Assembly (NCBI GenBank): GCA_002254825.2
Contig: NJEL02000048.1
Location: forward strand, 1 to 19,392
Reading direction: 5' to 3'
DNA: 19,392 bases
DNA from: Methanosarcinales archaeon ex4572_44
GTDB lineage: Archaea > Halobacteriota > Methanosarcinia > Methanosarcinales > EX4572-44
Below are positions 1-7,594 of the stretch, piece by piece; position 1 is the stretch's first letter; each line of letters opens with the position of its first letter. The position numbers and the translations under genes were made by a program. The notes under the pieces were generated by a model, which saw only the letters and a program-made list of their open reading frames with translations, was not told the origin of the DNA and made no database searches.

Positions 1-5
1 TGCTT

Positions 6-20
6 CAGATCAAAGATCTG
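6..20. repeat. Short perfect palindrome, CAGATC-AAA-GATCTG
   Basis: The two 6-bp arms are separated by AAA. The element lies downstream of ahbC at the window edge. Two other hairpins in the window have the same stem core (12596-12614 and 15630-15648), so this may be one copy of a small dispersed palindrome family. It could also act in the 3' untranslated region of ahbC, but it has no T-run beside it on the minus strand, so a terminator role is not shown. Confidence 0.5.
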
Positions 21-114
21 GAAACAGTGTGTGATGCCTCGCGTGTGTTGTACGAATTATGCCATGGCTGGCTTTTGGTCTCTACCTATTTTTTATTCAT
101 CTCCATATTGGCTC

Positions 115-1305
115 TTAATACCCGATCTCGTCTTTTGTCAGGTAACAGGCTGGATCGTCAGCCCAAATATCATTGTGGACTGCTTCTGCACGTACGCGCA
201 GGTTTCCATTGCAGATGTCAAACCATTTGCACTTTGCACACCTGTCACCGTGTGTTTTTATCAGTGGTTTCCTGTTTTTTAAGCCTGCCATCACAGGGTC
301 ACTTGTGTCGGTCCAGATTTCACTGAATTTTCTCTCTCTTACATTGCCGAAGGAGTAGTGTCTCCAGAATTGGTCGGCGTGGACTGAGCCGTCCCAGGAT
401 ACGCAGGCGATGCCAATGCCTGACGAGTTTCCCCGATTCATCTGCAAGAGTTCGTAAACTTCTTCTGCACGCTCTGGATCTTCTTTTAACAGGGAGAGGT
501 ATATGTAGATGCCATCACAGTGATTGTCAACGGTCAGCGATTCGATCGGAAAACCGCTCTCGTGCAGTGCTCTCGTCCGTTTCATTATGAGGTCGAGAGT
601 CTTGCGACTTTCTTCGTGTGAAAGGTCTTCTTTCACGAGTTTTGAGCCCCTGCCTGCGTATACAAGGTGGTAGAAGCATACACGTGGAATATTCTCCATT
701 TTAAGAAGATCAAAGATTGCGGGGACGTCGCTTACATTTTTCTTGTTGATTGTGAATCTGAGTCCAACTTTGATTTTTTCCATTTTGCAGTTCTGTATTC
801 CTCCAAGTGCTGCGTCAAAAGCTCCATTCACGCCCCTGAATCTGTCGTTTGTTTCACGCATCCCGTCCAGTGAGACGCCCACGTATGATAGATCGATCTC
901 TCTCAGAACCCTTGCCATCTTTTCAGTTATCAGTGTGCCATTTGTTGAGAGCACGACACGCATTCCCATCTCTCTGGCGTGGTTTGCAAGTTCAGGAAAG
1001 TCTCTTCGTATCAGGGGTTCGCCGCCAGAGAAGAGGATCACTGGAACCCCGAACTGGGCCAAATCATCGATCAGATCGATGCCTTCGTCTGTTGTCAGCT
1101 CATCGCCGTATTCGATGTTTTCGGAGCGAGAATAACAGTGGACACAGCGAAGATTGCATCGTTGGGTCATATTCCATACCACAACAGGCTTCTTATCTGC
1201 TGAGAACTGGAGGAGATGAGAGGGGAGTTTTGCGGAGCTACGCCCATAGCGAAGAACGTCCGAGGGCTCAACCACGTTGCAATACAGCTTCGAGACACCT
1301 ATCAT
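115..1305 (-). CDS. ahbC: AhbC-like radical SAM enzyme, 12,18-didecarboxysiroheme deacetylase
   Basis: This 396-residue cytoplasmic enzyme has a radical SAM [4Fe-4S] motif CNLRCVHC near residues 50-57, followed by a GGEPL motif that contacts SAM. The C-terminal third is SPASM-like: ACVSWDG, then CAKC and further cysteines up to DPACYL. The N-terminal stretch MIGVSKLYC..VEPSDVLRYGR..LPSHLLQFS is characteristic of AhbC/NirJ-type proteins. In the siroheme-dependent heme pathway of archaea and sulfate reducers, AhbC removes two acetate side chains from didecarboxysiroheme to give Fe-coproporphyrin III. I chose ATG 1305 over an in-frame GTG at 1317 because AGGTG lies 9 bases upstream and the family starts MIG. 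The gene begins 19 bases after a second radical SAM gene, so the two are probably co-transcribed. No other ahb gene is in the window. NirJ- or AhbD-like relatives are the alternatives. Confidence 0.82.
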   Translation of the reverse strand: MIGVSKLYCNVVEPSDVLRYGRSSAKLPSHLLQFSADKKPVVVWNMTQRCNLRCVHCYSRSENIEYGDELTTDEGIDLIDDLAQFGVPVILFSGGEPLIRRDFPELANHAREMGMRVVLSTNGTLITEKMARVLREIDLSYVGVSLDGMRETNDRFRGVNGAFDAALGGIQNCKMEKIKVGLRFTINKKNVSDVPAIFDLLKMENIPRVCFYHLVYAGRGSKLVKEDLSHEESRKTLDLIMKRTRALHESGFPIESLTVDNHCDGIYIYLSLLKEDPERAEEVYELLQMNRGNSSGIGIACVSWDGSVHADQFWRHYSFGNVRERKFSEIWTDTSDPVMAGLKNRKPLIKTHGDRCAKCKWFDICNGNLRVRAEAVHNDIWADDPACYLTKDEIGY

Positions 1306-1324
1306 TACAATACACACCTTATCA

Positions 1325-2251
1325 TCAGAGTCTATAAGTAGTCTTCGAGTACTCTTCGTAATTCATGAAATTGATCTCATCCGCGATCCTCGTTTCCTCT
1401 CTCGCACCAAGCCCACAACAGGTGCCATAATAGTTCACATCATACCCATGGGTCTGTGCGTACTTGAGCAGTCGCATGGTTGGAACAGCGATGTTCGTAA
1501 CTCCGCAATCGAGTGCAAAAATCTCAATCAATCCCCGATCCCGTCCAACCGAGTGCGCACATCCGAGAAGAACAGAGCGATCGGAGAATAGTTCAACTGC
1601 GTCGCAGACCACCCGCAGAACATCCGCAGGATCAGGCTTTTTCCCAGCCATCAGAGTGCCAGAGAGGGGCATAAGTGCAGTGATAACAACCCTTGGAATT
1701 GAGACTGAAACCTCATGAATCATCCGAAGAGCTTGATATTCGCCAGATAACCTGCCAAAATCCAATCCAACGCAGACATGCGGGAAAAGATCAACTCCGA
1801 CGCCATCAAGACCGCTTTCGGCAAGCATCTCAGCCACCCTCGGTGTCACAAAACCCGTGTGGGCAATCACCAGAAGATCGGTCTCATCCTTGATCTCTCT
1901 GATCGCGCCCAGAAATCTCTCAATCCCCACCCTGCCCTGTCCATCACAACCACCTGTAACCAGCATGCCAAAAGCACCACTCTCACCGAGTTTCAATGCA
2001 ATCCGAAGAAGCGCATCAGAATCACCTGCAGGGACCAGACCTTCAAGCAACCTCCCCTCACAATGCTTACAAGAGAGGGCACACATAGGTCCAGTAATAG
2101 AGATGGTCGGGAAAAGATGAGAAGGCATGAAGAGGTTCAACCTCTTATCAGAGCGCCCTCTCCTATAAGCTTTCACGCGAGAGATGCGATCCAGTAGATC
2201 AGAATCGATGATAGCATTAAGAGATCTGTCCAGATTCATCCGAGAGACCAT
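1325..2251 (-). CDS. Biotin-synthase-like archaeal radical SAM protein (COG1856 type)
   Basis: This protein of about 308 residues carries the radical SAM cluster motif CALSCKHC near residues 57-64, right after a FPTISITGP strand, and a VTGGCDG segment in the SAM-binding position. A CC pair sits near the C terminus (GTCCGLG) and may bind a second cluster or substrate; that is inference. It resembles the uncharacterised archaeal homologues of biotin synthase. Some archaeal radical SAM proteins of this general kind act in lipoate synthesis (LipS1/LipS2), but no partner or lipoyl acceptor gene is nearby, so I do not assign that role. Start choice: ATG 2251 has GAGGAG 11 bases upstream; an in-frame TTG at 2257 has the same motif at 5 bases and is also possible. 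It is the first gene of a likely operon with ahbC. Confidence 0.7.
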   Translation of the reverse strand: MVSRMNLDRSLNAIIDSDLLDRISRVKAYRRGRSDKRLNLFMPSHLFPTISITGPMCALSCKHCEGRLLEGLVPAGDSDALLRIALKLGESGAFGMLVTGGCDGQGRVGIERFLGAIREIKDETDLLVIAHTGFVTPRVAEMLAESGLDGVGVDLFPHVCVGLDFGRLSGEYQALRMIHEVSVSIPRVVITALMPLSGTLMAGKKPDPADVLRVVCDAVELFSDRSVLLGCAHSVGRDRGLIEIFALDCGVTNIAVPTMRLLKYAQTHGYDVNYYGTCCGLGAREETRIADEINFMNYEEYSKTTYRL

Positions 2252-2412
2252 CGCCAACCAATCTCCTCAATCTCATAAAAACCCCTCTCCTTCACACACT
2301 TTCGCAACAAAATAACCTCTCTCCACAGGGAAAGCTTTAAGCGTGAAAAACCACATTGCTATTGGTATCTCACCTCTGTACGAGGTCTTATAGTTTCTGG
2401 AGAATGATGTTA

Positions 2413-2586
2413 ATGGGAAAAACAGGTTCGGTTGAATGGGTGCGTATAAAAGGCAGGAAAGGTCAGGTCAGGATAGTGCCAAAGAGCGAAGAGAGTTACA
2501 AGCGCCCAGGTCCTGCACAACGATTCACTTCAAAAGGCGCTAAACGAAAACGGATGCGACGTTCACAGAAAGCACTTGCAAAGTAA
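2413..2586 (+). CDS. Small basic protein, DUF5350-like
   Basis: This is a 57-residue, strongly basic protein starting MGKTGSVEW and ending RSQKALAK, with a central KGRKGQVR segment and a PGPAQRFTSKG motif. It resembles short methanogen proteins classed as DUF5350, whose function is unknown; the charge suggests RNA, DNA or ribosome binding, which is inference. I chose ATG 2413 rather than the longer open frame from 2356 because the family begins MGKTGS and GGAG lies 10 bases upstream. The gene stands alone on plus, divergent from the radical SAM pair. An AT-rich stretch near 2330-2342 could be its promoter. Its last 91 bases are antisense to the end of the PIN gene. Confidence 0.72.
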   Translation: MGKTGSVEWVRIKGRKGQVRIVPKSEESYKRPGPAQRFTSKGAKRKRMRRSQKALAK

Positions 2587-3011
2587 TACCTTAAATAGAG
2601 AGGATGATCAGATGTTAATACTTCTCCATCTGTTTCTTCTGCTGCTGCCAAGATAGATGTGTCCGTGTAGCCTATACGAGCGAATTCGCTTTTCTTTAGG
2701 ATGTCGTTCTTCTGTACGTAGTATTCTACCATTTTTTCCAGTGTATCACTGTTTGCTTCCACGAACTCTTCGAAATTGGCCTTTACGGTCTGATCTGCGA
2801 GGTTTGTTACTTCTGCAAGAACGCCAGGTGTTATGTAAATTCTTCTCTGTGCAAGGAACTGCCACAAGACATCGAAATGCGCAGGTTTATAGTCCTTCAA
2901 TCTTCTGGCTTTTCCAATCATTTCTTGGTTATATATTCCAACAAGTAGCAACAAAAGCGGGGAAGTGTCAATAAAAACGGGTTTTCTTTTAGATCGTGGT
3001 CTCGCACACAT
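2496..3011 (-). CDS. PIN-domain ribonuclease, VapC-like
   Basis: This 171-residue protein has the full acidic PIN set: D15 in FIDTSP, E67 in VLAEVTN, D117 in GYTDTSIL and D135 in LTSDHPLY. These residues bind Mg2+ for RNA cleavage in PIN enzymes. ATG 3011 has GGGAG 9 bases upstream and lies inside the last codons of the acidic gene at 2989-3222, a 23-base overlap that implies translational coupling. This arrangement is like a toxin-antitoxin pair, but the partner is not a recognised VapB-type DNA-binding protein. The last 30 or so residues, from about RYYFAS onward, are encoded antisense to the DUF5350-like gene. They look unlike a normal PIN C terminus, so the original stop may have been lost. 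A housekeeping PIN protein is the alternative. Confidence 0.75.
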   Translation of the reverse strand: MCARPRSKRKPVFIDTSPLLLLLVGIYNQEMIGKARRLKDYKPAHFDVLWQFLAQRRIYITPGVLAEVTNLADQTVKANFEEFVEANSDTLEKMVEYYVQKNDILKKSEFARIGYTDTSILAAAEETDGEVLTSDHPLYLRYYFASAFCERRIRFRLAPFEVNRCAGPGRL

Positions 3012-3222
3012 TCAGTATGTCTCCCGTCTCGTCATCGACCATGATTTCATACTGTCTTGGTTCTTCTTCGAAAACATTTGTTATTTCACATTCGACCGAC
3101 CACACCTCTTCATCCTCTTCAAGTTCCACTGATATTATGTCGAATATAAATTTGGACTTCTTTATCTCATCAAAGTATTCTCGAACTATTAGAGATACAT
3201 CTTTTACATTCAGTTTAGGCAT
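2989..3222 (-). CDS. Small acidic protein paired with the PIN nuclease
   Basis: The protein has 77 residues, starts MPKLNVKDV and is rich in Glu and Asp (SVELEEDEEVW, NVFEEEPRQY). It alternates strands and a helix and ends with YEIMVDDETGDILNV, which recalls the PepSY-type turn in which a strand ends in D-x-x-TG-x-I. I do not recognise a named family. ATG 3222 is favoured over an upstream TTG at 3261 because GGTGA sits about 4 bases before it. Its 3' end overlaps the PIN gene start by 23 bases, so it may be the antitoxin or a cofactor of that protein; this is inference from position. It follows the broken trpA by 48 bases and may be read through from the trp operon. Confidence 0.62.
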   Translation of the reverse strand: MPKLNVKDVSLIVREYFDEIKKSKFIFDIISVELEEDEEVWSVECEITNVFEEEPRQYEIMVDDETGDILNVCETTI

Positions 3223-3270
3223 AAAATCACCATATTTATATTTCCTCAATGTATTTTTCAATGTTCCTTA

Positions 3271-3764
3271 TCATCTCGTTATTTCCTCTTTCAGTCTTCG
3301 TGTGAGTGCTTCTATCTCTTCGCAGGTTTTGTTGATGTTGTCTTTGTTCTTCGCTATGATGTCGATTATTGCTGATCCGACGATTGCACCGTCTGCTCCT
3401 GATCTGATCACTTCTCCTGCTTGCTTGGGTGTTGATATTCCAAAACCAACTGCTTTTGGTGTAGTGGTTTCTACTCGCTGGATGAGCGATCTGGTGCTCT
3501 CTTGGAGGTCTTCTCTTGCTCCTGTGACGCCGAGACGTGCTACAAGGTAGATAAAACCGCTTGCATCTTTTGTAATTCGTTTTATTCGTTCTTTTGTGGT
3601 GGTGGGTGCTATGAAGTGTATGGAGTGCAGTCCGTGTTTCTTGCAGGTTTCGTGGAGCTCGGTTGCCTCTTCGGGTGGGAGGTCTGGGACTATGATTCCT
3701 CGCCTGCGCAGATATATGTGATTAGAGCCTTCTTATCCATAAATGCGTAACTGATGTCCTTCAT
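3271..3764 (-). pseudogene. trpA: trpA, tryptophan synthase alpha subunit, broken by internal deletion
   Basis: The ATG at 3764 overlaps the trpB stop as ATGA, the usual trpB-trpA coupling. The start reads MKDISYAFMDKKALITYICAG, matching the TrpA N terminus up to the conserved F/Y-x-x-x-GDP region, then runs GEES and stops. In another frame the sequence resumes at about 3705 as RRGIIVPDLPPEEA and continues through FIAPTT-like, GVTGARE, VGFGIST and GADGAIVGSAI segments to a stop at 3271, the normal TrpA C-terminal half. Compared with E. coli TrpA, roughly 100 residues are missing (about 25 to 124), including the catalytic Glu49 and Asp60 region ELGIPFSDP-x-ADGP. The frame also shifts at the join. 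The product cannot cleave indole-glycerol phosphate. Either the gene is decayed or the contig is misjoined. Confidence 0.88.
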
Positions 3765-4942
3765 CTTTGTACCTCCATCACGCTTTTAATGTCTTTATCT
3801 CCCCTGCCTGAGACATTCACTATTATAAGATCTCCAAACTCGCCCTCTGCCTTTTTCAGGTATGCGAGTGCGTGGGCAGATTCGAGCGCGGGTATGATCC
3901 CTTCGAGGCGGGATAGTTCGTGAAAGGCAGCGAGTGCTTCATCGTCTTGGACGTTTGCAGGTATGATCCGACCAGTGTCGGATAGGTAAGCAAGTTCTGG
4001 TCCTACACCTGCGTAGTCAAGTCCTGCTGCTATGGAATGGGACTCAAGTATCTGTCCGTACTCATCCTGAAGTATCTTTGTTCTGGCACCATGCAGTATG
4101 CCTTCCCTGCCTGTACAGAGGGATGCAGAGTGAAGAGCCGCGGTCTTGGTCGTTCTAAGCCCGCTTCCACCAGCCTCTATTGCATAGAGCTTCACGTCAT
4201 CCTCTACGAATGGGTAGAATATGCCAATCGAGTTACTCCCGCCACCCGTGCATGCGATGATGCTACCAGGGAGTCGCTTCTCTTCTTTCAGGATCTGGGC
4301 TTTTGCTTCACGCCCTATAACGCTCTGCAGATCGCGCACAATGCTCGGGTAAGGATGCGGTCCAACGACTGAGCCGAGAAGATAGTATGTCGTCTCCACG
4401 TTTGTAGCCCAGTCACGCATCGACTCATTTATTGCATCCTTCAGGGTCTGGCTGCCGCTTGTAACAGGATGCACCTTGCAACCCATAAGTTCCATTCGGT
4501 AGACGTTCATCTGCTGGCGTTTCATGTCTGTTACGCCCATATACACCTCTGAGGCTATGCCAACACTTGCTGCCGCCATCGCTGTTGCTATCCCGTGTTG
4601 ACCTGCCCCGGTCTCAGCAATGATCCGTTTCTTACCCATATACTTTGCAAGCAGTGCCTGACCTATCGCATTGTTCAGCTTGTGTGCCCCACCATGGACA
4701 AGGTCTTCCCGCTTGAGGTATATCGCTGCACCGTACTCCCTGCTAAGTCGCGGCGCATGGTAGAGGGGCGTTGGTCGTCCTGCAAAATCTGAGAGGTACG
4801 TATCAAGTTCTCTCTGGAAGCCCGGGTCTTCTCTGTACTTCAAGTATCCTGCCTCAAGCTCGTAAAGTGCTGGCATGAGCACCTCTGGCACAAACTGCCC
4901 ACCATATTTTCCAAACTTTCCTGTATTTGTACTATCGCTCAT
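3761..4942 (-). CDS. trpB: Tryptophan synthase beta subunit (TrpB1 type)
   Basis: This 393-residue PLP enzyme condenses indole with serine to give tryptophan. Visible features are the start GKFGKYGGQFVPEVLMPAL, the PLP lysine K88 in HGGAHKLNN, the catalytic Glu at 110 in AETGAGQHG and the phosphate-binding loop GGGSNS. Length and motifs are those of TrpB1, the form that normally works in an alpha2-beta2 complex with TrpA, not the longer TrpB2. The ATG overlaps the trpC stop by 4 bases and its own stop overlaps the trpA start. Since adjacent trpA is broken, TrpB would have to use free indole, pair with a TrpA encoded elsewhere, or work poorly. Confidence 0.95.
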   Translation of the reverse strand: MSDSTNTGKFGKYGGQFVPEVLMPALYELEAGYLKYREDPGFQRELDTYLSDFAGRPTPLYHAPRLSREYGAAIYLKREDLVHGGAHKLNNAIGQALLAKYMGKKRIIAETGAGQHGIATAMAAASVGIASEVYMGVTDMKRQQMNVYRMELMGCKVHPVTSGSQTLKDAINESMRDWATNVETTYYLLGSVVGPHPYPSIVRDLQSVIGREAKAQILKEEKRLPGSIIACTGGGSNSIGIFYPFVEDDVKLYAIEAGGSGLRTTKTAALHSASLCTGREGILHGARTKILQDEYGQILESHSIAAGLDYAGVGPELAYLSDTGRIIPANVQDDEALAAFHELSRLEGIIPALESAHALAYLKKAEGEFGDLIIVNVSGRGDKDIKSVMEVQR

Positions 4943-5709
4943 CCTACGTCTCCTGCATGCACAAGTCTCTCTGTGTTCTTATATATCTCACCCTCCATTA
5001 TCATCCCTCCAACCAGTACGGCATCAGCACCACTCTCAATCATCCGAAGAACGTCCGCAGGCGTGCGCACGCCGCTCTCCGCTATTATCACTGCATCGGG
5101 TCGCTCTCCCCGTATAATCGGAGCAAGAGCCTCTGTAACCCCGAGATCTATCTCCATGGTCTCAAGATCCCTATTGTTTATCCCGATCAGATCCGCGTCA
5201 GTCGCGAGCACTCGCTCAGCTTCAGCCAGGGTGTGAACCTCAACCAGTGGTTCTGCACCCACATCCACAACCAGCCTGATAAAACCACCAAGCTTCTCTG
5301 AGAGAATGCCTGCAATGAGGAGCATCATATCTGCCTCCGATTCCACAATCTGGGGCTCCCGCACAATGAAGTCCTTACGCAGCACAGGAAGACTCACACT
5401 CTCCCTCACAGCTTCAAGGTTCTCGATTTTTCCGTGAAAGTAATCAGGTTCTGTCAAGACCGAAACACCGCACGCCCCTGCACGCTCCATCACACGCGCA
5501 ATATCTGCTGCATCAGAGGGAGTGATCTCTCTGAAAGTTCGGGTGGGAGATGAAGGCTTCACCTCTGATATAATAGGGATATCTCCACGCATACGCGCAT
5601 TTCCGATCGACTCCCTTATACTTCGGGCGTGAACGGTTAAAAAACGAAATTCCAGGCTTTCTGCCCTGATTTCCGAGGATTCTATGATCTCTTCCAGTAT
5701 TCGATGCAT
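4939..5709 (-). CDS. trpC: Indole-3-glycerol-phosphate synthase
   Basis: This 256-residue TIM-barrel enzyme closes the ring of CdRP to indole-glycerol phosphate. Motifs in order are IISEVKPSSPT with the binding lysine, GVSVLTEPDYFHG, LRKDFIV with the catalytic lysine, VEVHT, IGINNRDLET, IAESGV and a terminal ADAVLVGG phosphate-binding segment. I chose ATG 5709 (MHRILEEI) because the upstream extension to 5775 starts at a TTG and reads low-complexity leader sequence. No strong ribosome binding site is visible. It is the first gene of a trpC-trpB-trpA unit with 4-base overlaps. The trpD, trpE, trpG and trpF genes are not in this window. Confidence 0.93.
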   Translation of the reverse strand: MHRILEEIIESSEIRAESLEFRFLTVHARSIRESIGNARMRGDIPIISEVKPSSPTRTFREITPSDAADIARVMERAGACGVSVLTEPDYFHGKIENLEAVRESVSLPVLRKDFIVREPQIVESEADMMLLIAGILSEKLGGFIRLVVDVGAEPLVEVHTLAEAERVLATDADLIGINNRDLETMEIDLGVTEALAPIIRGERPDAVIIAESGVRTPADVLRMIESGADAVLVGGMIMEGEIYKNTERLVHAGDVG

Positions 5710-5765
5710 CCAAACATGACTTATTACCTTTTTTGGCTTAAGAGCCTTTCTCTCACATCCACCGA

Positions 5766-5783
5766 CCCAACCCAACCAGACCC
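5766..5783 (-). other. G-run cluster in the presumed trpC leader
   Basis: On the minus strand three GGG runs and one GG run are spaced by 2-3 bases, a possible two-layer G-quadruplex in the leader of trpC. The surrounding leader (about 5715-5830) is almost purely G+T on that strand: 54 of 60 bases at 5761-5820 are A or C on plus. This may be only a result of the composition bias described in the findings. No TrpY-type TGTACA box was seen here. Confidence 0.3.
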
Positions 5784-5842
5784 AACAACACTAATCCCAT
5801 CAACAACCATACCAACCACACACCTCCCTATCCCCCACAAAA

Positions 5843-5850
5843 ATATATAA
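5843..5850 (-). promoter_or_regulatory. TATA box, possibly for trpC
   Basis: The minus strand reads TTTATATA inside a longer AT stretch. A start site about 26 bases downstream would leave a leader of about 110 bases before trpC. The same AT stretch also reads as TATATAAA on plus, where it would point at the 31-bp repeats, so its direction is uncertain. Confidence 0.4.
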
Positions 5851-5905
5851 AACTAATCAACGAACAAACAACAGAGAGTGCGTCTTGTTCTGCGTATTTT
5901 TTTTT

Positions 5906-5936
5906 GGTTGCAAGAGAACCAGTTTTTGGGTGTGAT
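5906..5936. repeat. 31-bp direct repeat, copy 1
   Basis: Begins GGTTGCAAGAGAACC and ends TTTTTGGGTGTGAT; identical over 31 bases to 5972-6002. The start contains a short GGTT...AACC inverted repeat. Flanks on both sides differ from copy 2, so this is not a simple tandem duplication. The 31-base repeat and 35-base gap fit a one-spacer CRISPR-like array. Confidence 0.85.
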
Positions 5937-5971
5937 AGATGATGTGAAGAGTATGTTTTTAGACGATAACC

Positions 5972-6002
5972 GGTTGCAAGAGAACCAGTTTTTGGGTGTG
6001 AT
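5972..6002. repeat. 31-bp direct repeat, copy 2
   Basis: Identical to 5906-5936 and 66 bases from it, start to start. It abuts the stop codon of the minus-strand gene at 6003-6293. With the next bases it reads on to GTGATTCAAC, loosely like the ATTGAAA(C/G) end common in archaeal CRISPR repeats; copy 1 ends differently. No cas gene is in the window. Confidence 0.85.
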
Positions 6003-6293
6003 TCAACGGGTTTTTTCTTCCAGTGCTGCTATTATCGTGTCGGGATCGACTGGGTATACTTCATCGTCGATTATAATTACGGGTGGTTCGTTGATTCCGT
6101 CTTTTCTCAGTCTTTCAGTGTGTATGTTTGCATCTGTCACTCTGAGTATTGCGTCGTACTCGTCTGTGATCTTCTCTATCGTTTCTGTTAGTTCTGGTGT
6201 TGGGTCGAGTGGGAAGACTGCTGTTCCGCATGCGCACATCACCCGTTCGTAGGACATCTTCTTGACAAGCATGACTATCGGCTTTTGTTCCAT
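6003..6293 (-). CDS. Small thioredoxin/glutaredoxin-fold-like protein coupled to aroC
   Basis: This protein of 96 residues is cytoplasmic with no signal or membrane segment. The N-terminal part holds a CAC pair (ERVMCACGTAVF) where a redox motif might lie. The C-terminal half, DAILRVTDANI...GINEPPVIIIDDEVYPVDPDTIIAALEE, has the cis-Pro-like strand and final helix pattern of small thioredoxin or glutaredoxin folds. That reading rests on pattern only, and the usual CxxC is absent. ATG 6293 shares its last base region with the aroC stop (TGATG), so translation is probably coupled to aroC. Nothing known links such a protein to chorismate synthase; a role in keeping flavin reduced would be guesswork. 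Confidence 0.65.
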   Translation of the reverse strand: MEQKPIVMLVKKMSYERVMCACGTAVFPLDPTPELTETIEKITDEYDAILRVTDANIHTERLRKDGINEPPVIIIDDEVYPVDPDTIIAALEEKTR

Positions 6294-7405
6294 CACTCGC
6301 CCTCCAGTTTTCTATCCAGTCGCGAGGGGTGTATGAATCCGTTCTGGATCATGTGATCTGCGAGCACGAGTGCCACCATCGCTTCTGCGACTGGAACTAT
6401 CCTTGGTGGTATCGCTGGATCGTGGCGTCCTTCTATCCTAAGCTCTGATTCCTCCATTTTTTTAATGTTCACGGTCTTTTGAGGCTTTGCAATGGATGGT
6501 GTTGGTTTTACTGCGATTCGGGTTATGATCGGCTCACCAGTCGAGATTCCTCCAAGTATGCCGCCTGCGTTGTTGGTCGTGGTGTGAATCCTTCCGTCTT
6601 TGATTTCGAAGGAATCGTTCATCTCACTTCCGCGCATGGAGGCAGCCTTGAATCCTGCTCCGATCTCAACGCCTTTAACAGCTCCGATGCCCATGAGCCC
6701 GGCTGCAAGATCGGCGTTCAGTTTGTTGAAGACAGGTTCTCCAACCCCAGGCGGAACATCGAGGGCTACAATCTCAACGATTCCGCCGAGGCTTTCACCA
6801 GCCCCCTTTGCCTGTACCACTGCGTCGTGCATCACTTTCGAGGTGATGGTGTCAGCGCAGCGGATAGGGTTTGCTTCGACATTGGATCGGATTTGATCAA
6901 TAGATACGTTTTCTGCTTTGATTCCTCCAATCTCGATCACATGCCCGAGCACTTCAACACGCTGTTCTCTGAGCAGTTTCTTTGCAACGGCGCCTGCTGC
7001 CACACGCCCGATCGTCTCACGGGCAGATGCACGCCCGCCACCCCTATGGTCTCTAACCCCGTACTTTTCGTGGTATGTGTAATCGGCGTGTCCTGGTCGC
7101 AACAAGTCAACGATACGATCATACTTCGACGAATCAGCATCCTGATTAAAAACGATCATGGATATCGGGGTTCCTGTCGTGACACCCCTGAAGGTACCTG
7201 AAAGTATTCTCACACTATCCGATTCTGTCCGCTGTGTCGTGACATCGCTCTGTCCAGGGCGGCGGCGGTCAAGCTCTCTCTGGACATCGGCTTCTGAAAG
7301 CTCCAATCCAGCAGGACACCCGTCAACAACACAGCCGATGGCAACCCCATGACTTTCACCCCACGTTGTGACCTTGAGTAGTGTTCCAAACGTGTTTCCA
7401 GACAT
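6293..7405 (-). CDS. aroC: Chorismate synthase
   Basis: This 370-residue FMN enzyme converts EPSP to chorismate, the last step of the shikimate pathway. Visible signatures are FGTLLKVTTWGESHG at the start, ELDRRRPGQS, YGVRDHRGGGRASARET with the flavin and phosphate contacts, and NNAGGILGGISTGEPI. Length is normal for the family. ATG 7405 is chosen over a TTG one codon upstream. No strong ribosome binding site is present. An AT-rich stretch on minus at about 7430-7442 would give a short leader. The gene supplies chorismate for the adjacent trp pathway, though it is a separate unit. Confidence 0.96.
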   Translation of the reverse strand: MSGNTFGTLLKVTTWGESHGVAIGCVVDGCPAGLELSEADVQRELDRRRPGQSDVTTQRTESDSVRILSGTFRGVTTGTPISMIVFNQDADSSKYDRIVDLLRPGHADYTYHEKYGVRDHRGGGRASARETIGRVAAGAVAKKLLREQRVEVLGHVIEIGGIKAENVSIDQIRSNVEANPIRCADTITSKVMHDAVVQAKGAGESLGGIVEIVALDVPPGVGEPVFNKLNADLAAGLMGIGAVKGVEIGAGFKAASMRGSEMNDSFEIKDGRIHTTTNNAGGILGGISTGEPIITRIAVKPTPSIAKPQKTVNIKKMEESELRIEGRHDPAIPPRIVPVAEAMVALVLADHMIQNGFIHPSRLDRKLEGE

Positions 7406-7594
7406 CAAAACCAGAATGTCTCACATGAGTATTAAAAGTATAGTAGAGATGCTTTTGAGATCTTGACTATTGATTGGCCACTAAATAATTTTTTCATTGA
7501 ATCAGGTGAGCAGTTTTTTGATGTGGTTTATCACCAAAACAAATCACTCCCTGCAACGTTACCGCAAACGGGATGAGTGTTTACTGGACAAATA

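Noticed and set aside
115..1337. Plus-strand open frames opposite ahbC (667-873, 743-1135, 849-1337).
   Set aside because: They are antisense shadows of a clear radical SAM gene, with no family features or start signals.
2356..2412. Longer start for the DUF5350-like gene at ATG 2356.
   Set aside because: The extra residues are unlike the family, and the MGKTGS start has its own ribosome binding site.
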